Assembly (NCBI GenBank): GCA_032716605.1
Contig: CM064495.1
Span: 40,536,403-40,600,402, forward strand
Direction of reading: 5' to 3'
DNA length: 64,000 nt
Source of the DNA: Paralithodes platypus
Taxonomy: Eukaryota > Arthropoda > Malacostraca > Decapoda > Lithodidae
The notes under the pieces are model-generated. The model saw only the letters and a list, made by a program, of their open reading frames with translations. It had not been told where the DNA came from and made no database searches. Within the stretch, counting starts at the first letter, position 1, and the number at the start of each line of letters is the position of its first letter. The position numbers and the translations under genes were made by a program. This document shows positions 43,353 to 54,359 of this stretch, piece after piece.

Positions 43353-46300
43353 CTGTAGCAGGAAAGAAAGATAAAATATTGATGGTATACTTTTAACTTG
43401 GCACAATGCTGCTAAAAAAAAAAAAAAGGGGGGAATGGGCCTGAGTAAATAGATAGCTAGATAATGCTGCTGCTAATAGTTAGAAAACCTAGGAGTTGAT
43501 TTGCTTTATTCACAAATGGATTGGCAATCTGTAATCACAGGGATTAGTTTCATACCTTGTTTATTACCAGTCTTACTCATCATTAAGGATTATTACAGTA
43601 GTTCCCTCCAGGATCATCCTGTTCTCAAATTGATGAGGAAAACATGTTTGCTTACTATAGCTTATTTTGCCCTGGTACGGCTGTGTGTTTGGTGAGAAGG
43701 TCAACTACTATTACTGCCACTAATGGTTGTTGTTGTTGTTGTTCCCTAAGCTGCCTGGCCGAACAGCCCCGGCCACTAATGGTTTAACATCCTTATACAT
43801 TTCAATGTAATTACTCAGACGTAGTTGCATTCCAGTAATAGGACTGTAGTCCAATGTCCAATGACATTCTGCTGTTAACACTGGCTGATTTTGGTACAAT
43901 ACTAACAATGCTTCTGTAAGACTCGACATATTCCCCCTGCGGCACCTACCTGCACCACACCAGCCTCGACAGTGTTACAATAAGAATTTTCTGAATAGGA
44001 TGACCGCTGGTCCGAACTATCACCCTCCCTTCTCCCCTCATTAGTTGCCTTGTACACACAGGATATGTGGAGCACAATGTGGGTCTAGTAGATACTATAG
44101 GTGGGCAAGTGGAGGAAGAAGGGAACTGATAATCCTTACCTTGGTACAATTATCAGCCAGTGGTTCTATATCCTCAGGGTTGATTTTGAGAGCTTTTAAG
44201 AACCCATCCTCCTCAAAGCCAACGTTATAGGGCATCAGTGGCGCCTTCCTCTGTAAAGGATATAATTTTGTTAATGCCTGTCTGCTGTGAAAAAGCCTAC
44301 AACTTTACATTCTACGTAGGCAAGTCACCAAGATATGAACCTGGGGTAAACGCTATAGAGAGCTGGCAGTATTTAGCCACCATAACAGGAATAATTCATA
44401 ATATTCATGAAAACAGATTGTAGAACCCACTTCAAACATAATTATTATAAGTGTGTAATCTCATAAACTCATTTTCAAACTTATAATGTTCTTGTTTGGG
44501 TAGTTTAGAAACGGTCACAACGTTGAATTATTCCCAAAAGCTCGAGTAGACACCTTTGGTACTGGTACTTAATATGCCTTGAATGACGAATGCATTTATG
44601 GTCAATTTCCAGGCAGTACATTATACTCTACCTTCGTAGTTAACCAGTCGTGGAGTACATGTTAGCAGAGGATATCCCCGAAATCCACGAACAAATCAGT
44701 AATATATTTTAAAAGACTTGGATATATGCTTGCTCTTTGAGATTTGGTTACCTAGAGTTGGCCCTCTTGGTAGTGCAATAAGATATGGAATCCTCAATTG
44801 CCAGTTGGTAGTTATTTGATGTTGGACCATCTTGCCACCCAAAGATAATTTGAAATATGTGGTTAATAGCAACCATATGCGGGGCCACTGCTTAAGGTGC
44901 ACGCCTTACATCAATATGCTTACCACCCAGTGAAGTCAAGAAAATACCAGGGTTAAAACTGGCAACTGTTTGTGCCTGTCACATTTTACAGAGCAAACTG
45001 TTTTCACTTACGATCTTGAGGATCCTTGGAGGGGATCTCTCACCAGCCATACCCTCCCGGAAGAGAGCTTATAGCTCGTATTGTCTGATCATTGGGTAAG
45101 GCTGAGACCTTTTCACACAGCACACACCTGGGCAGCGAGGTCACAACTCCTCAAATTACGTCCGGTACCTATTTACAGCTAGGTAAACTGAGGCTACCAC
45201 GTGAAAGGAGACCAGCCCAAATTTTCCTCACCCGGCCAATGATTCGAACCCCGGACCTCTCGATTGTGAGTCGAGCGCGCTACCACTTATGCTACCAAGT
45301 GCATAATGGTTGCAACCCACCTACCACACATGCACTGGAGAAAAAACAAACAAATCGTAAATGAGATCCTGAATGTGTTATGTAGGTGTTGCTGAACAAG
45401 TGTCCCTGTGTCACCTACCTTGAGATAAAACTGGACATTAACAGCGAACCCAGCCATGTCTACGGGGAACTTCCGGCCGGCCACCCACCCGTCATAGAAG
45501 CCCACCAGTCTGCCCTTGGACACTATCGGCGAGGACACCCCCAGTCGGGTTACCAGGCCCACGGGGAACATGGACACCTGCCTTGTGCTGCGGATCTGAA
45601 GGAGAGGACAGGAGAGGTCATGGTCAAGCGGGCGACAGATTATCAACTATATCCGGTAGTGTAGTACCACTTTTTCCATCCACATTCATCCTCAACATTG
45701 GTTTGCGTATGTAAATGCTTTAAATATTTGTGTCGCAAAAATGAACCTACTTTCAGTCTAGTTTCGGATACTAGTGCTAAAGATATGCATGAATGTTGAA
45801 TGACATATGTTGACCAACGAAAATTGATGATCAACACTTTTTGCTGTCAAAGAAGTATGAAAAGGGAAATTATAGTGACCATAATAATATATCCTTATAA
45901 AGGTACATTGGTGGTGTTTCCATGCCAACATTGGCTGGAGGGAGCGGTGGATGGGAATGAGCCCTCTTCTTTGCTGTCCTTTTCTCTACCTCGTAGTCAG
46001 TAGATTAGTTATTTTAGATAACCAAACTGCTCTGTAAGGACCAATAGGCCTGTTGCAGTGTGTACTCCTTTGTATACCCATCTAATATAAGGGTAGGACG
46101 GTAAATCACTATCAGTATATCCAATGATTTGTGTAGATTTCTATGTTCTTGATTTTTTTGCAATTCACATATGTCTTTAACACATGCAGATTGTCTAAGT
46201 GCCATGATGTTTTCATATTTTGCCTGGTTAACAATATCTACTATTCTATTGAGTTTAATATGACCCTTTTCTGGACTAGATGATTCTTCCATTGACTCCT

Positions 46301-49300
46301 GTTGAGATATGATTCTGCAAAATCTTCGTAATAGCTCAGTAATTAAGAAAAATATATGTCAATTTACCACCAGCTGGAAAACAAAATATTCTATAGTCTG
46401 ACCTGATGGAAGATGCGGTAGTCGTAGGTGTTGTCGTCGTCAGCGAAGTATATAACCCCTTCCTTGGCGTGCCCCTTCAGCCACTTGAGCCCGGCGTTCC
46501 TGTTGCTCACGCCCCGAGGTTTGTTGGCGCCCTTGTACCGTCGGGAAGCCATACCTGAGCCACATGATGCGTATTATTATTCAGCAGAAGAATACGGGAG
46601 TAAGGATAGACACTTTTCACACCCAGCCCGTCTAATCTATATGACTGTAACTAAAACCTAAAGCTCGGCGCCGTTTGTTGAGGTCATTAATGCATTCGTC
46701 AACCTATTCTACATTCCTATTAATCTGTTACAAAACCAGTGTTTGTCTGTATCTTTTTTAAAAACTAGTGTATATAACTTTAAGCTATGTGTACGACTTC
46801 TCTCGCAATTACTCGGCTTCATTTATTATGTTCCGTTATTATTTCCACTCATCCAGTTGAACACAGTATAATATTCATATCCCCTGTATTAATTCCTCGC
46901 ATCCACTATCAATTCTAACTCTCTAGATATCTCCAGCCTTCTCATACTTAACCTGACAAGCGCGAAATAGACCTAGGGGCTAGGGTACTAATTTGTGCAT
47001 TTCTAGCCTTGGATTCTGACAGAATTCGTTATATTTACAATATAGAGCATTATTTGTTTTCGGTATGCTTTTATTTTACATATATGATGTATATATGAAC
47101 CTTCAAGAGTGCTAAAATAAGTGGGAAAAGCATTTGGGTGGTGAAAAACGAAGATATTGGCCACCCGGTCATAATCTCAGGCGAGAGAGAGCCACAGGCA
47201 ACCCTCCCCTCTCGCTGTCTGTGAGGTAACTGAGACGAGCGGGGCGGTGTGGGCCGGTGTCTGGGTGTTACATAACGATCTTTTCTGCAACCCACTTGTG
47301 CTACATTATCGGAGAAAAATAACCGATAAATTATGATAATAAGAGGAAAAATAGGTGATAATTGAGGAGGGGAGGGAGGGGGGAATAAGGTGGGAAAGGA
47401 GGGGAGGGGGGTGGGTGAGATTTACATGGATGAGTACTGGAGGGGAATTATCTCACCTAGAGACAAATTCCTTTGTTTTGATAGGCCCTTTTTTTTTTGG
47501 AAGGTTTTTTTTATGGTCTTGCTTCCGTGAGGCCCATCGCGTTCCCTATAGGAAGCCTTCCGTGAGGCCTATCGCGCTTGCCGGGTTAAGCAGTAAATTG
47601 ATATAATTATGAATAATTTTTCCCAATCTTCATTGTACTTGTTCGAAAGAAATTATGCCAGTCTTACAAAATAGAAATATTATAAACACGGAAATCTACC
47701 AAAAGCCTACTGGGCTACACGAGGTACAGTTGGCCAAATAAGTGATGTTGCGGCACCAAGTATATTTCGATCAATAATTGGTATCGGCACTATCTAAGCA
47801 TCAATTCATCGTTTCGAGTGAGATATACAAACATGTTCCTATCTTTACACACCTTATTCAACATCTGACAGGCATTAATACACCACACAGCGAGAAAAAC
47901 GTAATGCCAGCGGAGACATGACTTATTTGGCCAACCTTACACCCCTTTTTTCCACACATCCCCATTAGTTCCTCCAACATGGGTACCAACATTTAATAAC
48001 ATAATCCAATAGGCGCGTTCATAAAAGACACCGTTTGATATTTTTTGTCCGATTCGTTTGATTGAAGTGCTATGGCACATCGGTTTCAATTACCTGTTGA
48101 TTTAATATGGATTAGGTGACACATTGTAAGCTTTTATGTAGACTCAATCAGCACCTGTGTCTCATTTGAAGTAATTTATCACATAGCTCCACCACAATGT
48201 CTGCCTGTGTGAACGTGCATAGGTAGGTAGGCCATACTAAAGATGGGTCGAGCTACAGAATTACATCAGTTATTGTTTTGTTCACAGTGTTAGGTAAAAT
48301 CTTTCGAACAGTTTATACTGTGTATAAATGAAACATATATCAGATCACTACTAACAAATACTAAAGCCTTTTTCACAATCTTGAGTTACACATTTCTGTC
48401 TATGTATCATTCATTACTTACTGACTTGCCTGAAAATCTATATACTGTAGTATAGTAATTTGGTCGAGGTGCTCGAGAGTCCACTCTACATCTATGATAA
48501 CATGATTAATATGCTCACCCAACAAGTATGTGTGTGGCAATCTGCATGACGTCTAGTTGGCACTATACACTAGTATGTTTATGGCACTATATGCATGCAT
48601 TTAGGAATGCCAGGACCCATCTAAGTGGGCATTATACATCAGCAATAACATTGTTAATGATGCTCACCTAACAAGTACGTGTGTGGCACTGTACATGACT
48701 CTAGGAATGCCAGGACCCTTCTAGTTGGCACCACCGCGTCCTCCACCACCAGCCAGTGAAGGTCTGGCACCAACATCAGGGTCTGGGCCAGGCGGGTCAG
48801 TTCAGCCACCTGTAACACGAACAATACACAGTTACATAATATAGGTCAATAGTACCACAAGTTTGCATGGCTGAGTGGTAACATGCTCGACTAGTACGCG
48901 GAATGTTCTGAGTTCGCTTCCCCACACCCACCCAAAAGATTTATAGACCTGAGGGCATGGACAACCGCACATATACACACCCTCCTACATTAACAAGAAG
49001 GAACGAGTTGCCTAGGGATATGGAAGCAGATGCAGGCTATTTATTTGTGGCCACCCCCTCGGGGATCAAGACGTCTGACAATAGATAGATAGATACTAAT
49101 TTTTTCAGCCTACCTGTTCCGGTCTGCGGTAGGTGGGGGTGATGACGTATATGATGGGCGTGGTACCATGGGCGCTCTGTTCCGCTTCACCCTCCTTCCT
49201 CGCGGGCGGCTGGTGGGCGGGGGTTTGAGGCGGGGCAGGGGCGGCGGTGGGCGGGGGTCTGGAGGCGTCGTGAGCGGAACTAGGCTGGTCGGCTGGGGAG

Positions 49301-50136
49301 GAAGAAGGGGGAGAGTGGACGAGATTCTCTGCTGGGTCTGAAATGGGGATTACTTAAGTGGTGTATTGTGTTTTATATATTTATGTATTATTATTATTGT
49401 GTTTTGTTAATCCTGTGGTGACCGGACAAATCAAACAGTAGACCATTTCAACTTATAACCCTCAACCAGTGCTAAGTAAACCAATACTGTTAGGTTATGG
49501 TAGGTAGAGTTAGGTTAGTACTTTAGATTAACACTGGTTTTCTTGATTTGCCAATGGTAAGAAATATACTGGTTGAGTTCTCCGGGCACCCAAACCTACT
49601 TTGGTTATGTCTAAGAAGGGGACTTAAAATGGGTTTACCCTTTTCTTGTCATAAACACCTACTTCTAATAATAAATAATTGGAACCAAGTAAATAAGTGC
49701 CTGCGTGATTAATTCCCGCAGTGATTCGGTGTTAGTTGGCACTAACCATAATGGTCTCTCGGACATTCTATTGTCTTTAATGTTGATGAGGAAAGATGCA
49801 ATAGACTAGTGTTGCAAGTAAATGACAGCTTCTGATCAGTATGATGTTGCAAACAACGCTCAGCCACAGCCGTACGAACAGTAGGTAAGCACTCTTAAGC
49901 ATACATCAACCGCTTCTCACCATACGTACAACCTTGTCAGTCCGGAATAAACCACTGTAGTATTGTAGATTGTATTTTGTCAATAAACTAACTAACTAGT
50001 GACGTACAGAGGGTTACATCAGCCCTTTGGGAATAGGTAGGTTTTGCAGTGACCCATTCACGGCTGGTGGTGATGATGTTAATGATAAAATAATGTTATT
50101 TTTATTATTAATAATATTATAATAATGATAATAATG

Positions 50137-50214
<78 letters not shown>

Positions 50215-50438
50215 TGTATTAGTAGTATTTGTATTATTATTATTAATATTACCACACACTCACCCGTAGTCCCCTTGCCCCCCGCCGCCCCTCCCTCCGG
50301 CAGTGATCGGGCGTGGGCGGTAAAGTGTATATGGGCGGGTGTCTTGACGCCCACCTGGTGTTGTTCAGACCACAGTAACATCACCACCACACCGCCCACC
50401 ACACTCACGCCCACCACAGTCCGGAACAACGCCACCAT
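43218..50438 (-). CDS. B3GAT: GT43 beta-1,3-glucuronosyltransferase, 7 coding exons
   Basis: The enzyme transfers glucuronic acid from UDP-GlcA to a terminal galactose in the Golgi. In the family this completes the tetrasaccharide linker of proteoglycans (GlcAT-I) or makes related caps (GlcAT-P/S). Exons on the - strand: 50438-50264, 49337-49114, 48809-48668, 46554-46403, 45595-45419, 44250-44140, 43352-43218. All introns are GT-AG and the phases fit (1,0,1,0,0,0). The product is 371 residues. A short cytosolic tail and membrane anchor (about 4-23) precede a Pro-rich stem (60-115). Catalytic domain: IIYVITPTYRRPEQ (120-133), HWLVVEDA (151-158), KPRGVSNRN (192-200), FADDDNTYD with metal-binding D219-D221, SMFPVGLV (239-246), FPVDMAGFAVN (274-284), MPYNVGFEEDGFL (296-308, with the likely base Glu303), NCTK and VLVWHTRT (328-335). 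The MPYxxGFEED form is the invertebrate type. Which paralogue it is stays open. Confidence 0.95.
43410..43465 (+). repeat. Dispersed retroposon tail fragment
   Basis: An A tract, GGGGGGAATGGGCCTGAGTA, then AATAGATAGCTAGATA, related to 26810-26870. It lies in GT43 intron 6. Confidence 0.55.
43727..43775 (-). repeat. (AAC)n-tailed retroposon 3' fragment
   Basis: GTTGTTGTTGTTGTTCCC, then TAAGCTGCCTGGCCGAACAG on the + strand, i.e. only the last ~45 bp of the element at 35045/63605 or of its LINE partner. A shorter relic is at about 33249-33282. It is in GT43 intron 6. Confidence 0.7.
44140..44250 (-). CDS. B3GAT: GT43 coding exon 6
   Basis: Residues 291-327: MPYNVGFEEDGFLKALKI, DIEPLADNCTK, acceptor-side residues and the likely catalytic glutamate. 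Acceptor CTTTACAG, donor GTAAGG. Confidence 0.95.
45030..45320 (-). repeat. tRNA-derived SINE in GT43 intron 5
   Basis: On the - strand, GTAGCATAAGTGGTAGCGCG is a box A-like start, TCGACTCACAATCGAGAGGT forms a paired anticodon-like stem, and GGGGTTCGAATCATT is box B. A body follows with GCCTCAGTTTACCTAGCTGT and GAGATCCCCTCCAAGGATCC. This family layout (tRNA head plus a conserved 'lcAGTTTACCTAG'-type body) is typical of metazoan SINEs. It is nearly full length. Confidence 0.75.
45419..45595 (-). CDS. B3GAT: GT43 coding exon 5
   Basis: Residues 232-290: RSTRQVSMFPVGLVTRLG, GFYDGWVAGRKFPVDMAGF and AVNVQFYLK. Acceptor CTCCTTCAG, donor GTAGGT. Confidence 0.95.
46403..46554 (-). CDS. B3GAT: GT43 coding exon 4 (DDD motif)
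   Basis: Residues 181-231: KPRGVSNRNAGLKWLKGHA, then VIYFADDDNTYDYRIF. The three aspartates coordinate the manganese-UDP-GlcA complex in this family. Acceptor GTGGCTCAG, donor GTCAGA. Confidence 0.96.
46600..48660. other. GT43 intron 3, no further gene seen
   Basis: AT-rich intronic DNA with a G-rich stretch at 47365-47410 and a short direct repeat of CCTTCCGTGAGGCC-type sequence near 47524 and 47560. No exon or classifiable element. Confidence 0.45.
48668..48809 (-). CDS. B3GAT: GT43 coding exon 3
   Basis: Residues 134-180: VAELTRLAQTLMLVPDLHW, LVVEDAVVPTRRV and VPHTYLL. Acceptor GTGTTACAG, donor GTGAGC. Confidence 0.95.
48866..49095 (+). repeat. tRNA-derived SINE filling GT43 intron 2
   Basis: GCATGGCTGAGTGGTAACATGC (box A region), then TGAGTTCGCTTCC (box B, one mismatch), a body with CCCTCCTACATTAACAAG and GGCCACCCCCTCGGGGATCA, and a GATA tail (ATAGATAGATAGATA). 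It makes up about three quarters of the 304-bp intron between coding exons 2 and 3. Confidence 0.75.
49114..49337 (-). CDS. B3GAT: GT43 coding exon 2
   Basis: Residues 59-133: a Pro/Ala-rich stem (RPPPTAAPAPPQTPAHQPP), then PIIYVITPTYRRPEQ, the start of the nucleotide-sugar-binding fold. Acceptor CATTTCAG, donor GTAGGC. Confidence 0.95.
49430..49590. mobile_element. CAACCAGT foldback element (copy 2)
   Basis: CAGTAGACCATTTCAAC, CCTCAACCAGTGCTAAG and a centre with GTTAGGTTATGG/GAGTTAGGTTAG match the element at 35991. The right arm is more diverged (ACTGGTTGAGTTC). It is in GT43 intron 1. Confidence 0.65.
50086..50250. repeat. (ATT)n/(AGT)n compound microsatellite
   Basis: ATT-type units (50128-50172) change into about 14 AGT units (50173-50215), then ATT again. 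It ends 14 bp from the GT43 exon 1 donor. Confidence 0.9.
50264..50438 (-). CDS. B3GAT: GT43 coding exon 1
   Basis: Residues 1-58: MVALFRTVV, then a Val/Gly-rich membrane anchor ending VVVMLLW. The donor is GTGAGT. Directly upstream of the ATG the gene strand reads CTTCCCCAACAG then GC, which looks like a splice acceptor, so a separate 5' UTR exon may exist. Confidence 0.88.
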
Positions 50439-50515
50439 GCCTGTTGGGGAAGGAACGAGTCTAATTAGTAAAACATAGTCAAGTCATATCCTCATTTATA
50501 TATATGTTTATAATT

Positions 50516-50836
50516 TCTTTAGTTTCCTCCCTAGACCTCAGCAAGCTTTAACCCCCCCCCCCCCCCCCCGCCAAGATCCTCCTTCAAAATACATTTGTAA
50601 ATTTTTCGATTGAAAAATGTCCAGGCTAAAGGCCGGTTTCTCTTAGATCACAGGCTCGCTATCGCTCGCCAGGATAAAATCGACACCTAAATGACACGAA
50701 AAGTATAATATTGACACATAATTGGGACGAACGGTATTAAAATGTCCAAACTAATGGGCCGACCGTCATAAGATCTCAACACTAATGGGGCTAAACATGA
50801 GGGAGAAGGGGGACCAGAAAAACGACCCATCCTCCC
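50516..50836. mobile_element. Palindromic element, family B, left end decayed
   Basis: The right end CATCCTCCC abuts TTAA (50837-50840). Arms: CTCGCTATCGCTCGCCAGG, ATCGACACCTAAATG, subrepeats ending ACTAATGGGGCTAAACATGA. The left arm (TTTCCTCCCTAGACC) is short and includes a C run at 50553-50568. Confidence 0.7.
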
Positions 50837-51046
50837 TTAAGTTAAAGTTTTGTACAAAGCCTCACGTATTAGGCTACATATGACAACCAACACGAGGTGC
50901 CGTTATAAAGGCTTATCCCTCGATACCTTCACCTGACCAAACTAAAGAACTTGACAGAAAGCGTTACGTGTTACTACTTTATGCACTAATTTGTTGTATA
51001 TTTAAATACAAAAACTAATTATAACCCTCCCCATCCCGTTGGTTAA

Positions 51047-51376
51047 GGGGAGGTTTCTAGTTTGTTTCCTACTCCTCCAGCAATCTTAAATTTTCACCAC
51101 CTTGACCCCCTTTCAAGATAAATTTGTACATTTTTCGGTAGAAAAATGTCCCGGCCAAAGGCCGATTACTCTTAAAATTACAGGCTCGCTATCGCTCGCC
51201 AGGATAAAATCGACACCTAAATGGCACGAAAGGTCTTAAAATTGACAGAATGGGGCGGAAATTCTTAAAAATCACCAAACTAATGGGGCAAACGTCTTAA
51301 AATCTCAAAAGCAATGGGGGCTAAACATGAGGGAGAAAGGAGTCAAGAAAAAAGTCCCTCAAGTGGATATCTCCCC
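51047..51376. mobile_element. Palindromic element, family B, complete
   Basis: TTAA at 51043-51046 and 51377-51380. Ends GGGGAGGTTTCTAG and GGATATCTCCCC. Centre: TTTTTCGGTAGAAAAA hairpin, then CCCGGCCAAAGGCCG hairpin. The right arm carries CTCGCTATCGCTCGCCAGG and four ~31-bp subrepeats with GTCTTAAAAT. Confidence 0.8.
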
Positions 51377-51515
51377 TTAATGGGTAGAACTAGAAATGGA
51401 TACGTTGAAGTCTGCGAAAGCCGACATCGAGGAGTGCTCTTGACAACACTCGCATTAAAGCTAAGTTGATGACATTCAATCAGACTAATTAAGTGTCTGA
51501 TTAGTACTATGTGAC

Positions 51516-51675
51516 CACCGCACACACATACACACACACACACACACACATACATACACACACACATACACAAACACAAACACACACACACAAACACACA
51601 TACACAAGCACAAACACAAACACACACACAAACACATACATACACACACACACACACTCACACACACACACACAC
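51516..51675. repeat. (CA)n-type microsatellite
   Basis: About 160 bp of CA with TACA and AACA interruptions. The ORFs on both strands here are repeat artefacts. Confidence 0.9.
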
Positions 51676-51768
51676 TGCTGTATACTATATATGTTGTGTT
51701 TCTGTTAAGCCGTAGAGAGACATGGCAAGCCAGAGCTATCTATATCCGGTTTACCACGTATTCTTTAA

Positions 51769-52144
51769 GGGGGGTGACCTGTTTTTGTTCTGTCCTGTTT
51801 ATCTTTCTCTGGCTTGTATCCATTTGGCCCCATGCAACCTACTGTTTTAAGACGTTTATCCCCATGCAGGTGTCAACTTTTACTGGTGAGCGGTAGCGAG
51901 CCAGCATATTTTTTATTTTTGTTTGACAGCAGGCTAAATTTGTAAATTTTTCGATAGAAAAATGTCTCCGGCGAAGCCGGAGACATTCATAAAACCTAAT
52001 GCTGGCTCGCTATCGCTCGCCAGGAAGAAATCGACACCTAGATGGGGATAAACGTGTTAAAATAGTTGGCTGAATGGGGCCGAATGGATATAAGCCAGAG
52101 AAAGAGAGAAAAGGACAGAAATAACAAAAGCAGGTCACCCCCCC
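51769..52144. mobile_element. Palindromic element, family A, complete
   Basis: TTAA at 51765-51768 and 52145-52148. Ends GGGGGGTGACCTG and CAGGTCACCCCCCC. Arms: GGCTTGTATCCATTTGGCCC, GACGTTTATCCCCATGCAGG and GCGGTAGCGAGCC, mirrored at the right. The centre has two hairpins: ATTTTTCGATAGAAAAAT and CCGGCGAAGCCGG. Confidence 0.85.
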
Positions 52145-52307
52145 TTAAGCCTCTTCGCTGGACCAAAACATAAGTAAATAAAACAATGTGACTGCGTACC
52201 TATGTTATTTTCTTTGTTTATTGTATTCGTTTGTTTATACAGTAGGCTTATTTGTTTATTTGAGATTATCTTTTACTCCTTAGTTTGTATGTTATAGTTA
52301 TATTGAG

Positions 52308-52324
52308 AGAGAGAGAGAGAGAGA
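52308..52324. repeat. (GA)n microsatellite
   Basis: Eight to nine GA units. Confidence 0.85.
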
Positions 52325-52469
52325 AGGTATGTTTGTAAGTATTTGTGTGAAGGTAATTCAAAATCCGACTTTTTCCCCCAACTTCTCCCAATTAGGATAA
52401 AAGTCTACGGATCCCGAGCAGAACATTTCACTATAAGATCCTTTGCATTTTCGAGTTGGTGCCAGAAAA

Positions 52470-52640
52470 TTAGTAGTGGTGGTGGTTGTGGTGACAGTAG
52501 GGGTCGTAGTTGTGGTGGTAGTAGTGGTGGTGGTGGTGGTAGTGGTGGTGATGGTGGTAGTAGTAGTGGTGGTGATGGTGGTGGTAGTAATATTAGTGGT
52601 GCTAGTAATAGAGGTAGTGGTGGTAGTAGTGGTTAGTTAG
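52470..52640. repeat. (GGT)n-type microsatellite
   Basis: GGT with AGT and GAT variants. A second block lies at 52700-52755. Long Val- and Gly-rich frames here are translation of the repeat. Confidence 0.9.
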
Positions 52641-52653
52641 TTAAGTAGAGCAG

Positions 52654-52705
52654 ATTAACCAGACCACTGAGCTCAATACGGAACTCTCACAGGTCTGGCA
52701 AGTGG
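52654..52705 (+). repeat. Dispersed retroposon fragment
   Basis: ACCAGACCACTGAGCTCAAT, then AACTCTCACAGGTCTGGC, related to 29818-29880. Confidence 0.45.
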
Positions 52706-52980
52706 TGGTGATGATGATAATGGTGGTGGTGGTGGTAGCTGTGGTGGTGGTGATTTCAGATAGGTGATAGTGTTGTTAGAGAAGAAGTGGTGTCAGCAAG
52801 CTATGAGTGGTGTCAGGGCCCAGGGGTGTGTGTGGTGTCAGTGTGGTGGGACTGACAACAGCTCCCCGGGGTCTCATATTTGCGGGCTCTTCAAACTCTG
52901 TATCGCATTTGTTTCCTTGTGCACTATTTGTCTTTCTTTTTTCTTTCTATACGATCTGCGAGTCCCATAAATCTCAAAGC

Positions 52981-52983
<3 letters not shown>

Positions 52984-53045
<62 letters not shown>
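52984..53045. repeat. (CT)n microsatellite
   Basis: About 30 CT units. Confidence 0.95.
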
Positions 53046-53048
<3 letters not shown>

Positions 53049-53049
53049 C

Positions 53050-53990
53050 CAACAACCTTTTCACTTCAGTAGGTCCTTATGTATATATTCTGGGCAGCGG
53101 GTGGACAGGTCATTAAGGTGTCCACAATGGAGTAGTATGGCGTCTCCTTCCCTCCGCTAGCCTGGGAGGCCGCCTTGGGCAAGCGGTGGTACTCCCTAAG
53201 CCTCCCTGCCAGGGATACGGTGAAGATACGGATGCCAGTGTGATGTATGTGTACATCAGTGGAAGTGTCATTACTATGACGAATGGAGATGTACGCATGA
53301 CGCTGTTCAGATGATCTACTATCTTGACAACGAACTTTTTGTATCCACTGCGTCCGGTTAACTACCTTTTATAACTTTGCCTTCATTTACTATATTTCGG
53401 TTTTCTACTTTCTCTCGGTCGCCTTGCCATGTTTGACACCGGATATGGATAACAAGGAGAGGCTGTGCAACGATTTCAACAACAACGTCAACAACATATG
53501 TGCGTAGGAGTTGGAAGAACAGTTCAACGACAATGGTGAACCAGTGAAGCGACAGGTACAAGACCCTGCCAGTCGTAGTTGAACTTTTGTTTCTTTGTCC
53601 TCACCATCGGAGCAATTTAGCATTTCGACAGCATTCCAGACGTCAGAACATCTTTACTTAGAGAGGACGCTCCTCTCTCCTAACTGAGGAAGAGGTTAGA
53701 AAAGTTATGTATGTATATACTCAGGCACATACTCCATTGCTGGGGGTGGCCGACACGAGACAGAGCCCGAACATAAATAACATTTAAAGTTCTTATTCTC
53801 AGGGTTCGTGACCACTTTTGCGTTCTCTCGCCCGTTACTCTGTCTCGTCGAGTAGGAGAATTATACAAGGGAAGGAGGATTCCTAGCCCCCTGACCTTAC
53901 CTAATCAGTAACTCCGTCTAAATTAGAAGTATTTGTTTTATGTATTAGTTTTTACCTCATCTTTTACTCCCTCTAAGATCTAAGATCTAT
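53050..53990. other. Gene-free intergenic DNA
   Basis: Mixed-composition DNA with a GGGGGTGGCCGACACGAGACA fragment at 53740 (dispersed, see 17996 and 27595). No supported gene. Confidence 0.4.
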
Positions 53991-53994
53991 ATAA

Positions 53995-54016
53995 TATATA
54001 TAGTATATATATATAT

Positions 54017-54062
<46 letters not shown>

Positions 54063-54105
54063 TATATAATATACAGTACAGGTATATACAGTATATATAT
54101 ATATT
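53995..54105. repeat. (TA)n microsatellite block
   Basis: Several TA runs split by AATATA and ACAGTA. Confidence 0.9.
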
Positions 54106-54124
54106 TTTTGTTTTTTTTTGTTTT

Positions 54125-54200
54125 TTTTTTTGGGGGGGGGCCCCCCCGGAGGGCACTTGTTACAGGCAATATTGCCTTTTGTCTTCTTCATACACATAGT
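54125..54200 (+). repeat. Dispersed G-tract repeat fragment
   Basis: A T and G/C tract, then CTTGTTACAGGCAATATTGC and TTTTGTCTTCTTCATACACA, related to 34200-34265. In both places LINE-derived sequence is near. Confidence 0.5.
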
Positions 54201-54206
54201 TAAAAT

Positions 54207-54252
54207 ATTTTACTACTACTACTACTACTACTACTACTACAACATTATATTT

Positions 54253-54291
<39 letters not shown>

Positions 54292-54300
54292 AACATTATA
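54207..54300. repeat. (TAC)n microsatellite with a 48-bp-scale duplication
   Basis: Two (TAC)n runs, each followed by AACATTATATTT. Confidence 0.85.
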
Positions 54301-54359
54301 TTTCACAAACATCAGATATTACTCTATTCCTACTATTCTACTATACTACTACTCTAACC

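Noticed and set aside
50079..50438. GT43 exon 1 continuing beyond 50264
   Set aside because: The frame stays open into the ATT/AGT repeat only because the repeat lacks stops. A GTGAGT donor at 50263 with matching phase to exon 2 ends the exon.
51343..51708. Cys/Val- and Thr/His-rich ORFs on both strands
   Set aside because: Translations of the (CA)n microsatellite.
53995..54200. Small ORFs next to the TA run
   Set aside because: They read through (TA)n and homopolymers only.
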